A stretch of 64,000 bases of DNA from Planctomycetota bacterium (GTDB taxonomy: Bacteria; Planctomycetota; Brocadiia; Brocadiales; Bathyanammoxibiaceae), in the NCBI GenBank assembly GCA_016209685.1, contig JACQVQ010000012.1, positions 111,584 to 175,583 of the forward strand, written 5' to 3'. The translations under genes were made by a program, and so were the position numbers. Shown here piece after piece: positions 45,275-51,048 of the stretch. The notes under the pieces are model-generated. The model had not been told where the DNA came from. It did no database searches and saw only the letters and a list, made by a program, of their open reading frames with translations. Positions within the stretch are counted from its first letter, which is position 1; each line of letters opens with the position of its first letter.

Positions 45275-46077
45275 ACGGGTAAATCAATCGCATCTGAGAG
45301 TCTATAAGGTCCTATCCCCATCCGTGTCAGCTGGGTGAGGACCGCCCCTGTGTCCAGTTCCTTCCCGATGTCCACCACCAGAGACCTTACATAGGTCCCA
45401 GAAGAGACGCGGGCCCTGAAGCCTACCCTGGGGGCTATGTTCAGGAATTCTTCTGGACCAAGTTCCTGTGGGGGCACGTTGTCCGCCGAGGCGGAGGCCC
45501 CTACATTGGCAACAGGACGAAAATCTAACAGTTCCAGGCGTTCAATATTTATCCTCCTCCTGGGCAACTCCGGGAGTGGACGTCCCCTCCTGGCCAGTCT
45601 ATGTAACCTCTCCCCCTTTACCTGGACGGCTGAGAAGGGGGGTACAGTCTGCTCTTGCTCCCCCTGAAATTTTTTAAAGACTGCTTCTAGCTCGGCTTTT
45701 TTAATGGAAGAAAGTCGCTCCAGGTGTAGGGGCACGGCCCACCCAAAATCTGGCGGGTTTTCAACGTGCCGTGCCCCTTGTTCGGCAAAAAACCTGAGCC
45801 GCCCATCGGCACTATAGGTGTCACTCTCCACCCCCAGGGCAAACTCCCCCTCGTATTCTTTAGGGAGTCGGGTGAAATCTCCCTGCCTCTTAGTGGCCTC
45901 CCCGACAAGGATTATAAGCAACCCCGAGGCCATACTATCCAGCGTGCCCGTATGCCCGACCTTTTGACCTGGGAAATATCTCCCCCTCACCCTGGCCACC
46001 ACCCCAAAAGAGGTAATGCCCACCGGCTTGTTAATCAGTATTACGCCCTTCTCAAATTCCTTTGGCTTGTGTGTCAT
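45271..46077 (-). CDS. truB: TruB, tRNA pseudouridine-55 synthase, with two palindrome-derived insertions
   Basis: TruB makes pseudouridine 55 in the T-loop of tRNAs. Catalytic Asp47 lies in GHTGTLDSMASG, preceded by the KPVGITS motif and followed by SSGTYVRSLVVDIG. The 268 residues include two segments that TruB normally lacks: 100-117 (QGARHVENPPDFGWAVPL), encoded by a 54-bp element almost identical to one beside the gene, and 191-205 (NVGASASADNVPPQE), encoded by a mixed palindrome. Both keep the frame and leave the catalytic motifs intact. The enzyme is probably functional. Confidence 0.95.
   Translation of the reverse strand: MTHKPKEFEKGVILINKPVGITSFGVVARVRGRYFPGQKVGHTGTLDSMASGLLIILVGEATKRQGDFTRLPKEYEGEFALGVESDTYSADGRLRFFAEQGARHVENPPDFGWAVPLHLERLSSIKKAELEAVFKKFQGEQEQTVPPFSAVQVKGERLHRLARRGRPLPELPRRRINIERLELLDFRPVANVGASASADNVPPQELGPEEFLNIAPRVGFRARVSSGTYVRSLVVDIGKELDTGAVLTQLTRMGIGPYRLSDAIDLPV
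45468..45504. repeat. Mixed palindrome inside truB
   Basis: GGGGGCACGTTGTCCGCC arm with GGCGGAGGCCCCTAC on the other side. It encodes VGASASADNVP in the same frame as other GTAGGGGC copies. Confidence 0.8.
45726..45779. repeat. 54-bp element inside truB, inverted copy of 45220-45274
   Basis: Aligns with the reverse complement of the intergenic copy over essentially its whole length; only the edge bases differ. It is exactly 18 codons long, so the reading frame is preserved. Confidence 0.9.
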
Positions 46078-46130
46078 TCCGAGTAATAGTTAAAGGTCTC
46101 ACAGCAAAGTACCTTTGTGTCATAACTATA

Positions 46131-46222
46131 TAATATCCTTAAAAATTGTATTTGCTATAGAGATAGGGAATCCGCATAATATCCCTAAAAATTGTATTTG
46201 CTATAGAGTTGGGGAATCCGCC
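46131..46222. repeat. Two tandem 46-bp direct repeats between divergent genes
   Basis: Copies start TAATATCC at 46131 and 46177 and differ at only a few positions. Each contains TTGTATTTGCTATAGAG, so a promoter-like segment is duplicated between truB (minus) and the small membrane protein gene (plus). Confidence 0.85.
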
Positions 46223-46241
46223 CAAATTAGAGAGGCGATAC

Positions 46242-46448
46242 ATGTTGGATTGCAATCTAGACACTGCCCAGCGATGGCGGAGGGTCATATTCGGGTTAGT
46301 ACTTTTGGTGCTGGCCTATGGTGCTCACACCTATTCTTATGGCAGGGTCTTCCAGTGGGGACTGGGACTCGGTGGGGTCTTTGTCCTCTTTGAGGGCCTG
46401 AAGGGATGGTGCGCATTAAAGGCCCTGGGTTTCAGGATACCTTTTTAG
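46242..46448 (+). CDS. Small DUF2892-like membrane protein
   Basis: A 68-residue protein. ATG 46242 is chosen because the sequence then begins MLDCNLDTAQRWRRV, the usual entry to the DUF2892 fold, whereas the longer frame starts in the tandem repeat. Two membrane helices follow (VIFGLVLLVLAYGAHTY and WGLGLGGVFVLFEGLKGW). A Cys near the C-terminus (GWCALKALGFRIPF) resembles the YgaP-type family, in which this domain often follows rhodanese. Function is unknown. Confidence 0.72.
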   Translation: MLDCNLDTAQRWRRVIFGLVLLVLAYGAHTYSYGRVFQWGLGLGGVFVLFEGLKGWCALKALGFRIPF

Positions 46449-46464
46449 GGAGGGTAATATTTTA

Positions 46465-46827
46465 ATGAACGGAGACATGCTGGACGCCAGGACGCCCAGT
46501 TCCTATGAAACTACACAACATACCCTGGGCCTTGTGCCTATGATAAAGACAGGGGGCATGGTAAGCGGCAAGATTGAATGCCTTACGGAGGCCGACTTTA
46601 CTGCCCTCTTAAAAATCGCCCAGGGACACGAGGAGCTTGGTAATAACATTATACTGGCATCCGCCTCAGGCGGACAGGGTGAGGTACGCCTGTTCTGGCA
46701 CAATGACATCGGAGACAGCGCCTGCTGGCGGTTTGTTGGGAAGAAGAGGGAGGCGGTGAAGAACGCCGTCCTGTCCGATATCCAGTCCTTTAAGAAGATG
46801 ACCTCTGGTAAGGGGGGGCTTTTCTAG
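46465..46827 (+). CDS. Small cytosolic protein of unknown function with an ASGG insertion
   Basis: A 120-residue soluble protein following the small membrane protein by 16 bp with a GGAGGG ribosome-binding site, so they are probably co-transcribed. I do not recognise the family. Residues 65-71 (ASASGGQ) come from a CCGCCTCAGGCGG palindrome that splits an apparent beta-strand pair (NNIILAS / GEVRLFWHN). Removal of the insertion would leave an ordinary short loop. Confidence 0.65.
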   Translation: MNGDMLDARTPSSYETTQHTLGLVPMIKTGGMVSGKIECLTEADFTALLKIAQGHEELGNNIILASASGGQGEVRLFWHNDIGDSACWRFVGKKREAVKNAVLSDIQSFKKMTSGKGGLF

Positions 46828-46928
46828 TCTTTAGGTTTTATCTGGTGCTGAGCTAAGGCAACAAATTAAATCAATACGCCTGTATCTCCAGAATTAACAC
46901 CTCAGCCCTCTGGGCCAGGTTTATTCTA

Positions 46929-48014
46929 TTAAGGTTTTTCTTCAACATGTACGATAACTTTCTCTTTTGCGCCCGATTTATTTGTGACCGTAATTTTTGC
47001 AGTCCCAACCGACTTGGCGGTAATCTCTATCGTATTATCATCCTTCTTTTCCGCTCCGGCAACCGCTGTATTTTCCGACTTAACGTCGTTAATGGGCTTA
47101 GCCTTATGCACCTCGATTTCTACTGTCGATGCAGGTTCAAGTGTTACTTCATATTCTTTGACTTCCACCTCTACTTTCCTCATCTCACCCCGGCCATTTG
47201 AAACAGTAATCTCCGTTTTCCCAGCCGTTTCCCCTGCCTTAATTGTTACTACATTACCATTTGCTTCTCCTGTTGCAACTTTAGGATCGTCTGAGACGGC
47301 ATCTGTTATCGGTCCGTTTTGGATTGCTATAACCTGTGTCACTAGCTTCGTACGTTGTTTAAGACTCACTGCATATGTATTAAGTCTTAGCTCATCAGGC
47401 CTAGCGCGTTCTCTTACTTCCCCAGTGGCCGCCTCAATATCTTCTTTGGTTGGGATTCTTGCGGCAAGGGCTTTTTCTACTAGCTTAAGGGATCCCACAA
47501 CACTAACGTACAATTCGGCACCGGGGCTAGTGAGCTCGCTATTTGAAACCTTGCCATGATAGTCTTTTGCAATTTTGTTGAAGTACTTTGCCTCTGCCTC
47601 CTCAATTAACTCAAGCCCGTCCACATAGGCATTTATACGCTCTTTGAGTTTAAAAAGGCCAAGGCCATCACCAGTGAAGAGGCTTGCAGCAGCAAGGCCT
47701 GCGGTGCCAATTGTTGACCCGCCTGTCGCCGCCAGGGTTGCCGCCGCAGTCGCCGTAGCAAGGGCAGTCACGCTTGAGGCATATGCGGCTATGGTGGAAA
47801 ACTGCATCTTTGCACGAAACATGTGCCGTAAATTGTTGCTGAATTCCAGGATGTCCTGGTCGGTAATTGAGTACTCCACACCGGGCTCTTTTATATTTTT
47901 AAGATACAGGTCATCTCCACGTATTTTTTGCTTGAAGTTGCCGCATCCTAAACTCCCGGTCAGGAGCACCAGTAGGATGGAGATATATCCGGTTGTAGCT
48001 CTCAATTTAAACAT
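46929..48014 (-). CDS. Lipoprotein with Ig-like (BIG-type) C-terminal domains
   Basis: A 361-residue lipoprotein with lipobox LTGSLGC (Cys about 24). An alanine/glycine-rich hydrophobic helix (about 76-113) may enter a membrane, and a helical middle follows. Two bacterial Ig-like repeats end the protein: one with GPITDAVSDDPKVATGEANG to TEITVSNGRGEMRKVEVEVK, and a final one ending TAKITVTNKSGAKEKVIVHV. The first repeat is closely related to the domain in the next gene (48110-48490), so the two are paralogous partners. Surface attachment is likely and ligand unknown. Confidence 0.75.
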   Translation of the reverse strand: MFKLRATTGYISILLVLLTGSLGCGNFKQKIRGDDLYLKNIKEPGVEYSITDQDILEFSNNLRHMFRAKMQFSTIAAYASSVTALATATAAATLAATGGSTIGTAGLAAASLFTGDGLGLFKLKERINAYVDGLELIEEAEAKYFNKIAKDYHGKVSNSELTSPGAELYVSVVGSLKLVEKALAARIPTKEDIEAATGEVRERARPDELRLNTYAVSLKQRTKLVTQVIAIQNGPITDAVSDDPKVATGEANGNVVTIKAGETAGKTEITVSNGRGEMRKVEVEVKEYEVTLEPASTVEIEVHKAKPINDVKSENTAVAGAEKKDDNTIEITAKSVGTAKITVTNKSGAKEKVIVHVEEKP

Positions 48015-48109
48015 GGCTGTTACCCATCTTAACGGTCAGGTAAGGTCTGTCGCCGGCCAAGATTCCACTTCTAACTTCCAGAACTTTAGCCCTTACCGGC
48101 AGGGCTAGA

Positions 48110-48490
48110 TTATTTAACTTCCACATTAATTTTCTTCTTCGTACCTTTCTGATTTGAAACAGTAATGCAGGTTTTACCAGGCGATATACCTGTAACACTT
48201 ATTAGCTCATACTTTGTACTTTCTTTTTTCTCTCCAGTGGCAATCTCTGGGTTTTCTGAAGCAATACCAGTTACTGGCCCGTTTTTGACTACCAAGATTT
48301 CTGCTACCTTACCTTTTCCTAGAGTCACTTCGTCTTTGGAAAGTACTATCTCATTTTCCGCACGGGCCTGGGCCCTTTCCACTACGCTAGGTCTATACAT
48401 GTACTGGTGTTTGAAGTCGCAACCTATCTGTGGCAGTGATAGGACAATTAGCCCAACCCAAAGTTTGGCCATACTTCTTAGGCTGTACAT
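48110..48490 (-). CDS. Short lipoprotein with one Ig-like domain
   Basis: A 126-residue lipoprotein. ATG 48490 is chosen (AGGAAA upstream), and the lipobox is LSLPQIGC (Cys about 24). A single Ig-like domain fills the C-terminal half (VLVVKNGPVTGIASENPEIA, CITVSNQKGTKKKINVEV) and matches the first repeat of the larger neighbour. It is transcribed ahead of that gene with a 95-bp gap. Function is unknown. Confidence 0.72.
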   Translation of the reverse strand: MYSLRSMAKLWVGLIVLSLPQIGCDFKHQYMYRPSVVERAQARAENEIVLSKDEVTLGKGKVAEILVVKNGPVTGIASENPEIATGEKKESTKYELISVTGISPGKTCITVSNQKGTKKKINVEVK

Positions 48491-48979
48491 GTAAATTTCC
48501 TGGTTATGGATGGTGAGAAGCCGTGTTCTGATGGTCGCAAGGTACAGACTTTTTGAAAGGTGCCTGAGTGGCATAGGAGGACTGTTTTGATGTCGTGTTG
48601 CAACAAGGCACCAACAGGTTACTGAGTTACTTTGTTGCTCCGAAAGTTAGTCCCTAAAGCAGTGCCGGCATGGAGGAATTATTAAACTTGCAGACCCCCT
48701 CTTCCCCTTTGGAACACCTGTCCACGAACCCCCGCTAGGGTCCACCGGACTTATCCCCATGCCGTTCTTAGCAGGCGTTATTTATCACGAGTTGGGGGTG
48801 ATGTCAATAAAATTTTTTAATAATTGAAGGGTTTTTTTGCTGAGAAAGAAGGCGGTTGGGATGGGGCACGTCCACCTTTTTACATCGCTTTCTTGTGCCT
48901 GTCGGAGGGTAAATCTTCGTGGTTGTTTTCTCGCCATAGGCAAATCCGCCTATGGCGTGAGAGGAACGTACTTTCTATT
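48491..48979. other. 490-bp gene-free region
   Basis: No convincing gene on either strand. It holds the likely promoter of the short lipoprotein gene, a candidate structured RNA (48666-48764), an A/T-rich T-run stretch (48808-48838) and a perfect GCCATAGGC / GCCTATGGC hairpin at 48933-48956 just past the miaB stop, which may serve as its terminator. Confidence 0.6.
48666..48764. ncRNA. Candidate structured RNA closed by an 8-bp stem
   Basis: CGGCATGG (48666-48673) is complementary to CCATGCCG (48757-48764). The enclosed 80 or so bases hold further short hairpins such as GTCC/GGAC and ACCC/GGGT. No known RNA family is recognised and the strand is undecided. Confidence 0.25.
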
Positions 48980-50293
48980 TTAAGCAACAAGACGTCCAAA
49001 GAGGGTAAGCGAGGTGACCTCTTCTATCTTTACCTTTACCAACTCCCCCTTAATGGTACTGGGTCCCTCAAAGACTACTATCTGATTCTGTGGGGTGCGG
49101 CCAGTGAGCCTCTTTTTATTTGATTTACTGGGTCCTTCTACCAATACCTCCACTATCTGCCCGACCCTCTTCTTGTTTTCCTCAAGGCTTATATGGGATT
49201 GTACGTCCAGTAACCTCTGGTTCCTCTCTTTTTTTAACTCCAGGGGGACGTTGTCCAGGAGTTCTGACGCCTTTGTGCCCGGCCTTGGGGAGTATTTGAA
49301 GACATAGGAGTTCTGGAAGCGGGCGGCCTCCATCAACCTGACCGTAGCCTCAAAGTCCTCCTCCGTCTCCCCCGGAAAGCCAACGATGAAGTCGCTTGCT
49401 ATAGCAATGTCTGGCACCAGTTTCCTGGCAAGTCTTATCAGTTCCAGATAATGCTGGGCCGTATGACCCCTTTCCATCCCCTCCAGGATGCGGTCCGAGC
49501 CGGATTGGGCTGGCATGTGGAGGTGCTTACAGACCCTGGGCAATTCTGCCATGGCCTCCAGTACCTCTATTGTCATGTCCTTGGGGTGGGAGGTAACAAA
49601 GCGTATGCGTTCAAGCCCCTCTACCTTGCTAACGGCCCTCAGCAGGGTGGCGAGGTTAGTGCCCTTCTCCAGGGTTTTACCATAAGTATTTATGTTTTGT
49701 CCCAGGAGGGTAATCTCTTTACAGCCCTCATTGACAAGAGATTGGGCCTCCTCTACTATCTCCTCTACTGTCCTGCTTATCTCAGGGCCTCTTACGTGGG
49801 GGACTATGCAGTAACTGCAGTAATTGTCACACCCCCGCATGACTGTTATATATGCCTGGTGGGGATTCTCCCTGGGGGGACGCCGTCTGGGGTAGCTCAC
49901 CACCTTCTCGTCTGATACGGCCAGGAGGTGTCCACCGTTACTACCCAGCCTCTCCAGGAGTTCGGGGAGCTTATCAAACATCCTTGTCCCGCAGACCATA
50001 TCCACGTGGGGGTATCTGCGGAAGATTTCTTCCCCCTCCTTCTGGGCCACACAGCCCAGGACGCCTATCACAAGGTCTGGCCTCCGGGTCTTGCGGGCCT
50101 TCAGTTGAGACAGGCGGGAATAGACCCTGTCCTCTGCACGTTGGCGGACACTGCAGGTGTTGAAGAGGACGACGTCGGCGGCGGACTCATCCCCGGCAAG
50201 CCGATAGCCCCTCTCCAGTAGCAGTCCCAGGGACAGCTCCGAATCCGCCTTATTCATCTGACAACCAAAGGTGGTAAGGAAGACGGATTTCAT
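48980..50293 (-). CDS. miaB: MiaB, tRNA-2-methylthio-N6-dimethylallyladenosine synthase
   Basis: MiaB is a radical-SAM methylthiotransferase acting on A37 of tRNAs. The 437 residues contain the N-terminal UPF0004 domain with three conserved cysteines (FGCQMN, NTCSVRQ, GCVAQ), the radical SAM motif CDNYCSYC and a C-terminal TRAM domain. ATG 50293 directly follows the stop of the DUF2283 gene with no intervening base. A partial copy of its first 16 codons lies at about 50808-50854 on the other side of the cassette, encoding MKSIFLTTFGCQMNKA. Confidence 0.96.
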   Translation of the reverse strand: MKSVFLTTFGCQMNKADSELSLGLLLERGYRLAGDESAADVVLFNTCSVRQRAEDRVYSRLSQLKARKTRRPDLVIGVLGCVAQKEGEEIFRRYPHVDMVCGTRMFDKLPELLERLGSNGGHLLAVSDEKVVSYPRRRPPRENPHQAYITVMRGCDNYCSYCIVPHVRGPEISRTVEEIVEEAQSLVNEGCKEITLLGQNINTYGKTLEKGTNLATLLRAVSKVEGLERIRFVTSHPKDMTIEVLEAMAELPRVCKHLHMPAQSGSDRILEGMERGHTAQHYLELIRLARKLVPDIAIASDFIVGFPGETEEDFEATVRLMEAARFQNSYVFKYSPRPGTKASELLDNVPLELKKERNQRLLDVQSHISLEENKKRVGQIVEVLVEGPSKSNKKRLTGRTPQNQIVVFEGPSTIKGELVKVKIEEVTSLTLFGRLVA

Positions 50294-50566
50294 CTACGTC
50301 TTACCTGTTGCAAAGATTTTTGTAATCTCTTCACATACAATTTCCCTTAAGGCTGGCAGATTAAATTTGTCTGCCAACGAGGAGAGTAATCCAGGGGCCT
50401 CATCAAAGTTGAGTATTTCTATACCCAAAAGACACCCGTCTTTGTCCAGGTCAATGAAATTCTCTTCCCCTATTTCCTCGGTACTGGCCACCTCTCCTTC
50501 TTTTATCCGGATGTAGGCGGCAATTACTTCTTTCTTTTCATCATCAGTCTGGATTTCTACTCTCAT
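50294..50566 (-). CDS. DUF2283 small protein (predicted antitoxin)
   Basis: A 90-residue protein with the DUF2283 pattern AAYIRIKEGEV, then IDLDKDGCLLGIEILNFDEA. DUF2283 genes commonly sit beside DUF4258 genes in predicted toxin-antitoxin pairs, as here. The last 85 bp are exactly repeated at 50855-50939. ATG 50566 has GAGGG upstream, and the gene abuts miaB without a gap, so it may drive miaB translation by coupling. Confidence 0.8.
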   Translation of the reverse strand: MRVEIQTDDEKKEVIAAYIRIKEGEVASTEEIGEENFIDLDKDGCLLGIEILNFDEAPGLLSSLADKFNLPALREIVCEEITKIFATGKT

Positions 50567-50575
50567 ATTGACCCT

Positions 50576-50797
50576 CTATTTAGGATAAACCGTTACGACC
50601 AAGAGGTGGTCTACGTATTCTTCATATATAACATGAATAACTCTACCTTCAAGAAGTTTTATTGCCCTCTTACGCCCTAGACGGGCTGGCAAGACCTGGT
50701 CAGGATTAGCTAATATCTCACTCATTTGTGCTTTGGTTACTTTTCTTTCCTTCAGTTTCTGTACAGCATGGCCCAGGTACCTTACCTCTTTTGCCAC
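50576..50797 (-). CDS. DUF4258 small protein (predicted RelE-like toxin)
   Basis: A 73-residue protein with the DUF4258 layout: YLGHAVQKLKERKVTKAQMS at the N-terminus and RVIHVIYEEYVDHLLVVTVY at the C-terminus, a compact RelE/BrnT-like fold predicted to act on RNA. GTG 50797 immediately follows the stop of the truncated miaB copy (TAAGTG). It precedes DUF2283 by 9 bp. Toxicity is inferred from family context only. Confidence 0.78.
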   Translation of the reverse strand: MAKEVRYLGHAVQKLKERKVTKAQMSEILANPDQVLPARLGRKRAIKLLEGRVIHVIYEEYVDHLLVVTVYPK

Positions 50798-50800
50798 TTA

Positions 50801-50939
50801 TGTCCTTGCCTTATTCATCTGACAGCCAAAGGTGGTGAGGAAGATGGATTTCATCTACGTCTTACCTGTTGCAAAGATTTTTGTAATCTCTTCACATACA
50901 ATTTCCCTTAAGGCTGGCAGATTAAATTTGTCTGCCAAC
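50801..50939 (-). pseudogene. Duplicated DUF2283 3' end plus miaB 5' end
   Basis: 50808-50939 repeats 50247-50378 (132 bp, 561 bp apart) with three mismatches, all in the miaB part. On the minus strand it reads the last 27 DUF2283 codons, the stop, then MKSIFLTTFGCQMNKART and a stop at 50799-50801. Upstream of 50940 the similarity ceases. Confidence 0.93.
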
Positions 50940-51048
50940 ATGGATTTTTTCATATTTCTTGTGCTACAACCAAATGGGTGCGTCAAGATGCACACTACAC
51001 TACTCCTATGGTGTGTAGCGGGGTTGTATTCCATACTGTCTTGCCTTC

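Noticed and set aside
46242-46827. Fourth toxin-antitoxin-like cassette next to truB
   Set aside because: The two small genes match no toxin or antitoxin family, and no copied truB end was found beyond them.
48824-49123. 99-codon plus-strand open frame
   Set aside because: Overlaps the miaB 3' end in antisense and has no ribosome-binding site or domain.
50247-50939. Repeat around miaB as an assembly error
   Set aside because: The copies differ at three miaB positions and have different flanks, so they are distinct loci; long reads would settle it.
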